The notes beneath the pieces were generated by a model that made no database searches, had not been told where the DNA came from, and saw only the letters and a program-made list of their open reading frames with translations. The position numbers were made by a program, and so were the translations under genes. DNA of 64,000 nt from Undaria pinnatifida (taxonomy: Eukaryota > Sar > Phaeophyceae > Laminariales > Alariaceae), in the NCBI GenBank assembly GCA_012845835.1, contig JABAKD010000025.1, forward strand, positions 28,267,504-28,331,503, in the 5' to 3' direction. Shown one piece after another: positions 21,968 through 34,700 of this stretch (the first letter of the stretch is position 1; every line of letters starts with the position of its first letter).

Positions 21968-24600
21968 CAAAGAAAGGTATATGATTATTTCTACCAGTAA
22001 ATAATATGTCAGTCTCTAGGAAATACGTACGGCACCATCAGCAGTCGTCATGGTAGAGACACTCCGGATATTATGTATTGAGGGGACGCGTCCGATTTCG
22101 ACAACGTGAAAGCACCCACGAAGCAAAGATAGCAGACTCACATATCCCGCCTTCTCGAGAAAAAACAGAGAAGAAGCGCTACGCCAACCTCCCGTACGAG
22201 CAAAGCCACCCCCGCACCTATCTTAGACAACGCCGACGCAACGAGAGATCGCCCTCCTCTTCTTTGTTTTTCTCCTCGCCCGCAACCACGCAGACCAATC
22301 AATGCGACAGCCTTCACGTAACAAACAAAGCAATCTTCTTCCAAAACCTCGCCGGCTGACATGGCCCCATGTCGACGTTTGATTCAAACCGACTTTGCAT
22401 CCTGTCGACTTCGAACCTCCATTGCCACGGGGACAGCAGTGCAGTCTCTTCATTAATGCCAAGGCCTCTTTCGTTTCGCCTAGAGGCGACGCAGGTTCTC
22501 AATAATACTCTTTTCGGTATTTTTGTTTGATAGACGCCAACTTTTACTTGACGGCGCATTTAACATGGTGTGTTTCGCCTATCCTTGCCTTCTTTGACAA
22601 TTGTTGTATAATACCAGGTATTACGTTTTTTTTTGGCAAATCATGACTCTCATAATCCCATGTTCGTATTAAACTCTTGGCATTACTTTAAAGTTCAATG
22701 CATGCCAAATCGGACAGCTACACCTTAATTAAGTTGTCGAAGTGCTGCCCTGCCGTACCCGAAGCATGGGCGCCGGCGAATGCCGGCGCCCATGCGGAGC
22801 TCTTGTACATACTCAAAGTAGTGTACTGGTGGCTCCACCAAGTCTCTATTTTCAAGTCGAAATTTGTCAAAGTTATTGATATCAGGGATGGCAATCAGCA
22901 CACACAACTAACGCACAAGTTGACTAAATCGTGCGACTTATTGTTTGCATTCATGCTTTAATCACCGAGGTCGTGGTTTTTCTAAACTAGCCGTGACTGC
23001 TCACGGTGCCTGAATAATCAAGCAATCCATCACGGAAATACCGAAACAATCAATAAAAAAATCGATTTCGCCAGACGGAGTATATTATACGATTCCTGGT
23101 ATGATACTCTATCGTATCATAAGAATGCCAATCATCTGTCAGTCGATGAACCTTTTAACCCAATCGAAGAGTTCTACCGTATGTATATCTCTAGAAACAT
23201 TGGCGGAAATAGCAGTCTAGAAGGAAAAAAATACGTATTCATGATCCGGGTACAACAGTTTTGTACGCGATTCAAGAGCCTTTTTTGGGTTAAGCCAGGT
23301 TGCTTCTGTCCCGCCTTCGTTTTCATTGCGTTTGACATTGCACTCAGCAGCAACAGAGCTCGTCGCTCTGAGAGGTGTCAGCACCGACACTGGTTGTGCT
23401 GGATATAGTTGGGAGGAAAAATCAGTATGATGTAATGCTCCTCACCGTCTAGCAGTTGCATTCGGAACCCATTATGGGTGCTGCCCCGACGCCGGTTTGG
23501 TGGTATCATCTAGTTCGTTGCCGTGTGTTTGCTACGAAGAAGAGTTACACCAACCTCTACCGAAGTATTGTAGGAATTAGAAGTTCTGTTTTTGAAAATT
23601 CTTGGAAAGGGGAAAGAAAGGAAGATCTGCGCCAATTATTTGATGAGCTTTTCGTTCTCTGACCAAGACTAAATCTCGCATCCGAACAAGATCATACCGT
23701 GCGCTGAAGAGATGACACTTGGCAATCCATCGAGCACACGAGAGCGCTATAATACAGCGAGCAGCACACTTCCCGGAGGAAAAAATAGGGTGGGGATTTA
23801 GATCGAGGCTGGGGCTACCCCAGGCGATTTTACAAAATATGGAACAAGGGGGCGAAGAAAGAGAGAAATAAAACAAAATGCCACACGTACAGGATACATA
23901 AGCGGGGGACACACCGGCCAGTCAATCAAATAGCTTGCAAGAGAAAGTACAAAATCTTACAAAATGATACTGAGAAGTCCCAGCAAATACTACCAGGTTT
24001 AAACTGAAGCGCTTTTACTCTTTTATTGACAGTGGATATCATACTTTCGAGTTAAAAAACATACAGCAATGGGGCCCGGGATGGATTTCTTATTTAAGAA
24101 CGAGTACGTTCTGCACGTATTTCTGTATGACCGCTCCCAATTGTTTGGTATCATTTCCATAAATCTCAGCCCGCTTTTCTTTGTGCCTGCTTAGTAAGTG
24201 TCCAATATATTAGACACTGCATGCAAGAGGCGGTACCATATTAGACGGTACAAGGTGTATGATAATGGCACTAGTATATCGAAGTATCACGCAAAGCTTG
24301 CGAAGATGAGTTTGGACGAAATAATCGATCCCACAGATGAAGTGAATTTCATTCAATGCTAAAAATATCTCACAATATTTTCAAGTAATGAGTAAAAAAT
24401 GCCATTGATCCTCAGCTGCCCACGATTTCCGCCATTTCCTCGCGGCCAACTTTCCTTAGCGCATCGATACAAAAGATAAACAGACAGTCCATCGCTGGTC
24501 ACGACGGTTGCAACGCACGACGGCTAACGAGCGGGTATCTCTTCTTCCTCCTAATTGAGGGGCTGTTGGGCCTAAAACGCTGTCCCATCCCCCCAAAACG
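21968..24600. other. No supported gene
   Basis: Only short frames occur. A copy of the MSFD-type repeat lies at 24270-24350. The perfect inverted repeat GGGCGCCGGC / GCCGGCGCCC is at about 22768-22792. Confidence 0.4.
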
Positions 24601-24639
24601 CGCTTAACAGCGCTCGCACCTCCCACCCAGCTATGCAAG

Positions 24640-24869
24640 CAAGCTTTATAATGAAGTTTCCAAGCAGGCCTTTGCAGCAAGCTTTAAATGCAACCTTCTT
24701 GAGCAAGCTATACAAGCATGTTGTATGAGCAAGCTTTATGAGCAAGCTTTATAAGCACGCTTTATAAGCAAGCTTCATAAGGATGCGCTATAAGCAAGCT
24801 TTATAGTAAAACCTTTATGGAGCGTTTGAAGTAAGCTTTTGAAAAATTTCAAGCCTTTCAAGCCCTTCG

Positions 24870-24903
<34 letters not shown>

Positions 24904-25020
24904 AACGCAAGCCAGGCAGCTAGGCACCCGGGCAGCCAGCAAGCAAAACAAGCGAAACAAGTTAAGCAAGCAAAGCAAGCACAGCAAGCAAAGCAAGCAA
25001 AGCAAGCCAAGCAAGCATCT
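24640..25020. repeat. AGCAAGCTTTATA-like minisatellite grading into AAGC/CAAG repeat
   Basis: From 24640 the degenerate unit AGCAAGCTTTATA (a HindIII site in each) repeats roughly every 16 bases. From 24870 it becomes pure (AAGC)n and then (AAAGCAAGC)n. The array generates Ser/Lys/Gln and Cys/Leu-rich frames that are not genes. Confidence 0.9.
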
Positions 25021-28000
25021 ATGTTGCCGTCAGTCCCACACAAATAACCCCGGCCAAAAAAAAAGAGTATACAGTATACCCTTACATACAGCAGGCTCAA
25101 TCATGCAACCCCCCCCCCCCTAAATGTTAACGAGAGCATCGATTGGAGCCAAACGTACAGCACATGCTGTGCGCGAGAACACGCGCTCGGTGCATAATAT
25201 CCGTACCCAAGTATGTATTTTTCCAATTTTTGGTGAGTGCTACTCTATCCACGACCACGTTTTGCCCCTACGGATGTTTTTGCCGACTCAGCCCGACTCT
25301 CCGGACTCTTGTTTACAGGGAAGGCGAAAAAAAAACGCGGAACAGAGCGAGTCCGGAACATCGAAACTCACAACACAAGAAGAGGAAGGGGAAGAACATA
25401 AAAAATAAGAAAAATGAATCCAAGGATCAAAAACAAGAACACTGCCCAAACGTAACACCAAGGAAATATTGGAAAAGCAGGGAGGGGAGGAAAACGAATG
25501 AATGGAAACATGTGCCGTAGAGCTATCGCCCGTGCCGGTTCTGCTGGCAAACAAAAACAAAATGAAGAAACGAAACAAACCGTCCCGCCTCTTTCCACCC
25601 CTTACAAACAAAAGCCCTGCAGTCAAACACGTTAGCAGCAGCGGCAGCAGCAGCCGAGCCGACAGGACCAACACCATAAACGGCGGAGCTGTGCAAGCGG
25701 GAAACTTCACGCGTTCGAGGACGAAGCAAGCACAACCTACAAAACAAAACACGCTCCGCTATCCATTACTCACTGTGGGAGAGTCCCCTCAGCTATAGAG
25801 GACACAAGGTTGCTTTTTTTTATATAATACCGGTTGTGCCCACAACCACCTAATCACCGGCACGCCACGAAGCGCACAGGCGAGTCCGACGTCAGCGACA
25901 CAAAAAAATACAAGGACACGCTATCGCGTGCACTCGCGTACCCCTTCCCCCCCCGAGAAAGTGCCTCCATGCTTCCTAGCGCCTCAACACGCCTACCTTT
26001 CGGTATTCCCCCTCAACCCATAGTACAACCCACGCCCGTCTTCCCCTTAACGCGTTCTGAGCTATAGATCATATATTTCCCGGCATAGTCCACAGGCCCT
26101 GGGCGAGACGAGGGAGGGTCAAGGGTCTAGGAAGCATTACTGTATCGAGCGCCTACAAGCGTTACCACCAGTAGGCAACCCATACAACTCCTTGCTGACG
26201 CAGGGGGGGGAAATGGCTTCGTAGTCGATTTTTCTAATCCTTTCGTGAAAGCGTTTCTCCTAACTCTAACCCCCACATTTCTCCTTACAAAAAGGGGTTA
26301 GTTACTTGAGAAAAAACTACTCCGAAATTTGATAGCTCGAAGGTTGTAACCCTTTTTTGACCTTGAACCCACTTTTGTTTTGGGGGGGCACTACTTGGAT
26401 ATATAACAGGAAAAAGTGCAGTATTAAAAAGGTTGAGGAAGGTCCATCGACAATGCTGGACCAAAAAAACAAATACCCTGGTATTTGATCACCTCCGATG
26501 ATCGAAAAAACAATTACCCCGATGAACGACAAGAAAAAAATACCCCGGTATTTGATCATTTCCAGAAACCGAAAAAAAAGTACCCCAATATTGGATCATC
26601 ATCGCCAGAGGACCCTCAAGCAAATATCCCGCTGCCCCCCTCCCCCACTCGTTTCTATTACATGGACGGGTGCAAGCGTCTTCTCCGAAAGCAGACGAAG
26701 CAGCAGCCAACAATCTAGGAGCGAGAACGCACGCCGCAGACAAGAGACGCCGGATCTTGCTCGAGCGATACTCAAAATAAAAACGTGCAAAAAAATAAAA
26801 TGTGCTGCGACGAAAGACAAAAAAACAAAAAACGATATCGTAAAAAAGCGGCGGAATGTCTGTCTACCGACGGACCGACCGACCGACCGCCCCCGCGCCA
26901 GCGATATATCATTATACCTCAATTTATATCATAGGCGAAGGCCCCAGCACTACACATATCGACCCATAGGTTGAAAAACGCTTCCGCTCGTATAAAAGCA
27001 AAGCCATATGCGTCTAAACGGACGCCAAATATTTTGTATTCCGGCACACCTTTAGTGAATCGGAAACGCGAGACAAACCCGTTCTTCCTCCGAACGTACA
27101 GCAGCAACAGCAACAGTAGCAGTGGCAGAGAAAAAACACACAAAACAAAAACCGGAGAACGAAAGACAAACAAAAACGGGATCCATATACATATAGCTCA
27201 TAGAAAACAGACCATATCCAAAGATAGTGGAAAACAACCCAAAACCAAAGCGAAACAAAAATACCCCAAAACACCAAACAAAAAAAAAGAACTACGAAAC
27301 AGGGAGTGATGGAAAAAAAACAACGAAAAAAAAACAGCTATATTAAACTCAAACGCCGGAAATTATAAACGCCTAAGCGTAGCGATGAAAAGCACATACG
27401 AACACATTTATAACGGAGGGCATGATTGGAGCAGACCCCAATCCAATCCTCACTCGCCCCCCACCCGCGCGCCCACGACTGCCATGTCTTAAGTTCTCCA
27501 TGAACGGGGGAAGCAGAACGCTTTCAAGTCGCAGGCGTAACCTTTAACGGCATAGAGACGGCGGTTTGTGAGGGAGTGGGGGTCGGGGGTCACTTACCTA
27601 ACCGTTGCGGTATAATACGTGTGAACTGACCCGTGCCCACAACAATCCGGCCAAACCTGGGAAACTCTGGACTTCCCACGGGAGAGAAAACATATCCCGC
27701 AAGACCATTGCTTGCTTTTGTAGATTCTCCGAAATACATTCGCGTCGCGAAATTGCCGAGATCAGTGCTCCCCCTCATTCTCTAGCTGTCATCCGATCTG
27801 TCTCCGTGTTGTATCACCACAGTCTTGCCGATCACGCTCTGGCTGAGATTGGTCCGGTCTCTCTTCGCGTTGCATCTCACAGCCCTGCCCGTCTGACGCG
27901 AAATCTCTCGCACGAGCGCCACGTTTCGGCTCGATGAGAGCCCTGCAATCTTCCCGTCGCCTAGAAAGGGACGGTCTCGACAACCGATACAAACGGTCTT

Positions 28001-28536
28001 GAAAACCGATACTAATCAGCTGCGGGTGAGCAGCCCCACATTCACAGCGAGATATGAGATATGTCACGAGAGCCTCAGGAGCCCCAGTACTGCAAACTAC
28101 GTGCACCTCAGAAAGCCGCACGACAAAACACGTGCGCTTCATAAAATCCCTTACAACCAAAGAAGCGCACCCTCAGAATCTCTCCATGTGACAAGATAAG
28201 TGCGCCTCAGAAGCTCAAACCAAACAAGTGCCCCTCAGGAGCCCAACGAAGCCCCGCGGGAGCCCGCACGGCAATATACGCGCACCTTAGGAGCGCCTAC
28301 GACAAAACAGTTTCACCTTTAGGAGCCCGTACCGCGAAAAGACGTGCCCTTTGGAAGTTCATACAGCAAAATAAATTGCGAGGGGGATACATATGGTGGC
28401 ATATTTTTGCCAAAATATTCCTGACTGACTAGGCTCTCTCCCCAACTGGGGGACTGCCCAGCATCATCGTAGCCCCATTTGTACGTTCGATTCGATTCGA
28501 TTCGATTCAATTCGATTCGATTCGATGTTGTTCGAT
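25021..28536. other. Intergenic DNA 3' of the ABC locus, no gene recognised
   Basis: Compositionally it is skewed: the + strand is A/C-rich and Lys/Thr/Asn frames are abundant. A run of AAATACCCCGGTATTTGATC-like units at 26465-26605 forms a short tandem repeat of about 55 bases. At 28020-28340 a loose repeat of GTGC(C/G)CCTCAG(G/A)AGC recurs about every 35-45 bases. I see no supported coding exon. Confidence 0.4.
28486..28536. repeat. (ATTCG)n pentanucleotide repeat abutting the ABC stop codon
   Basis: TTCGATTCGATTCGATTC-type repeats begin immediately after the minus-strand TGA at 28537-28539, so they lie in the presumed 3' UTR. Confidence 0.85.
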
Positions 28537-28729
28537 TCACGCACGCCTCAGCAGGCCGTAGGACAAAATAAGCCCGCCCATTCCGATGGCGGCTAGCAGC
28601 ACAAGGTCGATGGCGAACCGGTCTCCGTTGAAGCTGAAGCAGCTCAAGATGTTTTCGCCGCTAAGAAACGGCGACAGGGTTGTGTAGCCGCTAATCTCCG
28701 TCGATAGCCTGAACACCGCGCCGTACTCG
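28537..28729 (-). CDS. ABC locus, terminal exon
   Basis: The acceptor is [28 protein letters not shown] leads to the last helix [18 protein letters not shown] and ends RRA before TGA at 28539-28537. This is the usual ABCG C-terminus. Confidence 0.93.
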
Positions 28730-31700
28730 CTGAACATACGGAAAGCGAGGGGGAGGGGAGGGAGCGTATACATTTGTTGCTTGCCTTCATCATTTGGCCA
28801 TTGACCATGCATCCCTTCGATGACGGAGCACCGTTCGTATTCCTAACATCAGATACATCTCCAACGTTTGGGCGCTCATTACGTCTCTTCCATATACTCC
28901 GTATTACACAACAATTTTTGCTTATCGTGTCTCCTTCCTGTTTGGTCGCCTGTGGCCCACCATCTATCTCCTACTGTGGATTAGCGATCGTTTCCTCGCT
29001 ACTATCTACGTAGTGTGCCACACTACTCCATGTCACACGCGTTAATTCTTCTCATCTCGTTCAACACAGGACGGGGGGGGGGAAAAAATAAACGCAAGGG
29101 TAAGGGGCATGTGGCACGTCACAAGACAAACCAATCAAGTCTGTTACACGACCCGAATGCTTTCTTTTCCTTCATTAGTGCTTGTCCTCCACGTGCAGGA
29201 ATCGCGGAAAACACACAGAAAAACAACACGAGACACGCCTCTATTCGTTTCCCTTATTGTGTCTCTTGTCAAAGGGATCGCCTGCTATTCCTGGCTAATT
29301 TCCACCCATCCCTGACCCTGTGCACAACAAAATACAGCAGCCCATATTATATTTCCAGCGCAACCACCAGCAAGGATGACAGTCTACCTACCGCCCACCC
29401 GAAGTCAAGAGCGCGCACCTGAACTCATTGATCATGAGCGCTTCAAACCCATGCGCGATGGGCGACAGCCACAGCAGACCGCTCCAAAACGACGGAAGAT
29501 CATCTCGGGCCACCAGGTACCCAGAAAGCAGAGCCGAAAACAGGACGACTAGGCAGCCCATCGCCAGCGCTTCCTGGGCAGACTTAGCCCCGCTTCCACT
29601 CGCAGCCAACACCGCAGCAACGCTGAGGTTGAAGATAACAAGCCCACCGCATAGCCCCGGGAGGCTGCCATAGCGCAACCCCGCGAGGGGTCTGACCACA
29701 ACGGCAAGGAGGACGGGGGGAAGGACTCGGCAAGCGATGGCGTCCGCGATAAAGGAGGTTAGCAAGTGCGCTGCGGCGCCGTACGCCCCCGAGGTGCGCT
29801 CGTGCCGGAAGAGCGTCATTTGCTTTACCCACGCCGCGAGGGATGTGAGGCAGAGGAATGATAGGAAGAGAAGGAGAAAAAAGATGGCTCCGAGTCGTCC
29901 CTGGATATGGTATGCCGCGAGGGAGGGAGTGGGGGGGTGGCGGTGCAGAGTAGGAGAGGGAAGGGTACGGGTTAAGGATTGAACTCGAGGCAGTAAGGGT
30001 GCGGGGGGGGTGGACAAGTTTTTTTACGAGGGAATATAGGTGTGAAACTGACGATCGCTCGACCCTCTGGAAAAAAAAGCCAATCAAGCAAGTCCGATGA
30101 ACCAACCAAACCATCCAACCTATAAAACCAACCAACTATCTAACAAGTAAAGTTCGCACATCGACAACAGCACCAAAAACAACAACGCCAACACCCCCAC
30201 CCCCACCCCCACCCACACCCCCACCTACATACCTCAACCCCTGCAGTCTACTGATTGAACCTCAAGTCGCCAAACGAGGTCCCCTTAACCAGCCAATTAT
30301 ACGAACCAGCCAACAAGCCAGCGACAAGAACAAGAACAAAACAAGAAAAAAAAAAGAAAACAATTACAACAGCAGACCTGTATACCGGCCGTCTCCTAAT
30401 TGGACCCCCTCAAATTACTACACGAGATCCCCTCCGTCAACCAACCAATCAAATCAACCAACCAATTAGCGACAAGAACAAGAAAACAAGAACAAGAGTA
30501 CCTTTGAACACCAGCTGTCTCCTCACTGAACTTCATCAAAATACCAAACTGAGGTCTACTCAAACAACCAACAAACCAACCACTCATGCCAATCAACCAA
30601 CCAATCAACGACAAGAACAAGAACACCCCTGAATACCAGCCGTTTCCTCGTTAAACCTCGTCTAATCACCATACAAGGTCGCGCCAACCCAAAACCAAAC
30701 AAACCAACTAAGCAACAAGTTGAAAGCCAACCAACCAACCACAAGACAAATAATGTAACAGCAAGAACTAGAGCAAGAACCAAGAATGACACAAAGGGCA
30801 ACAACAACACCACAACTGTATATCAGCCGTTTCCTCAATAAACCTCCTAAAATCACCAAGCGGTGTACCCGACAGCAACCCCACCAATCAAACCAACCAA
30901 CCAACCGACGACAACGACAACAACAACAACAACAACAAACGAACAAAAACAACAAATCCAAGAAAACAAGGCCAATAAACAACCAACAGCCACAAGTACC
31001 ACAACAACAATACACACCTGTATACCGGCCGTCTCCTCATTAAACCTCCTCAAATCACCAAAAGAGGTCCCCGAGAGCAACCCCACACAAGGCAGTAGCA
31101 CCACGTGCAACCCCGCCAGGTACGGGTCGCGAGCCACATTGAGAAAAGCGCGTCCTGTGAGAGCTCTTAGCTGCGTTATCATAGGTGGGGTTCGGTTCGT
31201 GCTTGTCCCATCGCCCGGCATGTCGCCAAGCGAGGCGGGAGCGGCGGCCTCAGCACGGCGCACCTGTCGAGTCGATCAGGAAAGATGGGGGAGGCGAAGC
31301 ATATAGGCAGAGTGGAGGCGTTTCGGTACAGGGACACGATGGGCGGGGGGGTGGGGCTGGGGGTGGATGGGGGGGTGGTTGCTTGGTGGGGGGGGTTCTT
31401 GCCGCTACTGCACCAAGGGGTGTGTGGGCGGCGGCCTCAGTACGGCGCACCTGTTGAGTCAATGGTAAGATAAGGGGGAGACGAATCACGGATGAAGCCA
31501 GGTGGTGGGAGCAAAATGTAGACAGAGCGGGGACGTTGCGGCAGCGTGGGGTGGGGGGGGGGAAGGGAGTACCTAATCCTTTCGGGACAAATGAAGCGGA
31601 CTGTCCCACAGCTTGAGCCGTTTGCTCGACCCGCGTTCTCCGACATAAAAATTGAGGCCTCGGATAAGGCGCGGGTGGGGGTCTGTCTCTCTAGCGGGGG

Positions 31701-34700
31701 TGCTCGCGACGACTTCATTTAGACACAGCCCTACTACGGTTCCAGTCTTGGGAGGTGGTACTGTTTTCGCCGTTACGCTTCCCCAACAAAAACGCCTCCA
31801 AGACTCCAACACACCTACTGTGGTCCCCGTTGCCATGGTCGCCGTCGACGAAACAAACCGTTAGCGACCAACCCCCCCCCCCCCCCCCCCCCGCCGGTTT
31901 TTTAGTAGAATGCAGCTCACGCTTCACGCAACTTGCCGAGCACCTGACGGCGATTCGCGCTTGGTGCACTCAATGTCTGCCTGGTCGATGAAAACCCGAC
32001 GTGCTCCGTCCCGTCTTCGTAGGGATGCGAGTATCAATGGTCTTAAGAATACGGCTATGCATACAATGTACCCCTCCCCCCCCCCCCAATAACGCCTCCG
32101 CCCACCCACTAGATCACTCCCACAGGAGACCCACCTTCTTCAGCAGCGCATTCCGGGACATCACCACTAGCAAAGCCTGTCCCCTCTCCCCCCCATCCTC
32201 CGCCATCTCCGCGTTCCCAATGACATCCAGCATAGCATCGGCAACACCGACGCTTCCCGCCGCACTGTCTACCCCGCCCCCGCCCCCCCCAACTCCACTG
32301 AGAGGGCGCCCCACCGACTCGAAGTACGCAGCGGTAGCGGAAGGCTTGCCCAGGAAGGAGACCTGTCCTCTCGACATGAGGAGGACTCTGTCTAAAGCGT
32401 CATATACTTGAGGTCGGGGCTGGTGCAGGCTGCAGATGACGGTGGTGCCGCGGGAGGCCACTTGGGAGAGGAGCCGCATAGTCGTCAACGCCGTCGAAGA
32501 ATCTTAAGAAGATGCCGTTTTTTTTGGGGGGGAGGGAGGGAGGGAGGGGGGGCGGGGAGAGCGGTACTCATTTTGTTGTTTTCCGCAGTCATTTGACCGT
32601 TGCCCACGCATCCCTGTCGAAAAACAAAGCACCGGTCCTACTCCGAGTAGAGCCGCATCCAACATTTGGGCGCTCAGTGCGTTGTTTTCGTGATCAAAAT
32701 GTTTGCGTACCTAATCTCCTTCCTGCCTGGCCGTCTGTGCAAAAACATCCATCTCCTGGGATAAAATCGTTTTCTCGCTACAATCTAATGCAAAAACGTC
32801 GTTTGTCAATCGTCGCTTGTTAGGTTGTGTTAGCATATTGAGGCGTTTGTCGGGGGAGTCGGGAGTCTGGGTTGGTGTAGGCTGCACAGGACGGCGGTGC
32901 CGCGAGATGCCACTTTAGAGAGAGGAGCCGGGTCGTCGTCAACGCTGTCCAAGAGTCTTGAGAATAATGCGTTTTTAATAGATACTGGGGCATTTTTTTG
33001 TTTGTGGAGAGGGGAGGGGTCGTTAATCAAGCAAGTAAACGTCTTGCAGGTTTGTTCGAATATCGAGGCGCTTGCGGTGGGGGGTCGGGGTTGATGCAAG
33101 CTGCAGAGGACGGTCGAAATGCCATTTGTGAGAGGAGTTGCATCGTCAAGGCCGTCAAAGAGTCTAAAAGGATTCGGTTTTTTACTTTTTTTAATGTTGA
33201 GCGGCGTGTGCGCGTGTGTGGGGGGGGGGGGGGAAGGCGTACTCATTTGCTGCTTGCCCTAGTCATTTGACCCTTGACCACGCATCCCTTTCGAGACGGA
33301 GCACCGTTCCTACTCCTAATAGAGACACCTTCAACATTTGGGCGCTCATTACCCTCTTTCCATGTACTACATGGAAACTGTGTTGGCTTATCCTATCCTC
33401 TTCCTGGGGGAGGGAGGGGGGGGTTATGCGGGGGGCGGGAGGCAAACTGGAGGCAAGCAGGGGGGGAGGATTGCCGCCACTTCAAAGAGGACTCGCATCG
33501 TCGCCAACGCCGTCCACGAGTCTTAAAAGCCGTCGATCAAATCCGGCTGCTTGTTTTTTACGTAGGTGAGGGTAAGGGGAGGAGGGGGAGCTACCCTTCA
33601 CACCCCCGCCTTACCCAGCCCCAGCCACAACACGGAAAATTCGAAAACAAAATCACAAAACAAACAAAAGAGAAAAAATAAAATCAGATCATGACAAAAA
33701 AATACCCTCTCGGCAAGCCTCCAACATCTGACATACAATAGTTGGCCCCGTTATAAAGGACCCCGCGATAAGAAAAGCGGTGTATGAAGGACATGAAAAA
33801 ACCCGCACAATTTCTACCCTCATCAAGGGACTTATCCCCTACAGTGGGCACAACACTCAATAAGGGCCCCGAAGCCCCTTATAAGGCGCCATCACACAGT
33901 CTCTCACTTGAAAACCCCCGCACAACGACTGCGTAAAACTTTGAAAGCGGACATTTCTTTCAAGAGACGTCGGTATATAAAGGACCCTGCCGCCGCGACG
34001 CACTGCTGGAAAGGGGCCGCCAGGTGTGTGCCAAACATACTTCGAAGTATACAAGTGTCAAATTGTGCCGCATCGCCCCCCACTCCCCAAAGGCTTTTCT
34101 CCCCCCTCCCCCCTCTCACCAAGTCCGGTCGTCGGCTCGTCGAGGAACAGGAGCCCAGGGCACGTGAGCAGCTCCGTGCCGATCGACAGCCGCCGCTTTT
34201 CTCCCCCTGATATGCCCCTCGTCAGTCCCCCTCCGATGCGGGAGTCGCGAACGCCATCGAGATGCAATTCGCTGAGGACCTGCGAAAAACCCAGGATATG
34301 CCGGAGAAGGGGATGAGGGAAGGAAGACGAGGGGGGCGGAGGGAGAGCTTAGTCGAGCAAACATGGTTTCGCGAGGCGCGACGTCCGTCATCAGCAGTCT
34401 AAGCACAAAGCACGCCTCTTGTGGCCAAAGCTCGGGCTCATGACCGGCTGACTTTCTCCCGCAAACCTTCACCGCTCCGCCCTGTTCTCTACCTCTCGCT
34501 TAGGAGCCACGCGACAGCGGCAGAAGCAGCAGCAGCAGCAGCAGCTGCGTCCATTAACAAAAACGAACCTACGTCAATTACCTCCGCCCGTTGTGATGAC
34601 CAACGAAAACGTCTCTGTCTCCTTCTTTTGAGTAAGGTGTCACTTACCTTTCATGCCACTCGCCCGCCGAACACCTCACAGCGCTTCGCGCTTGGTGCAC

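Noticed and set aside
24640-25020. CRISPR-like repeat array
   Set aside because: There are no unique spacers of constant size; units drift continuously and the genome is eukaryotic.
30556-31015. Hydrophobic Leu/Val/Cys-rich minus-strand frames resembling membrane proteins
   Set aside because: They come from the CAACAA/CAACC simple repeat read on the opposite strand, plus decayed exon edges. They are not a separate membrane protein.
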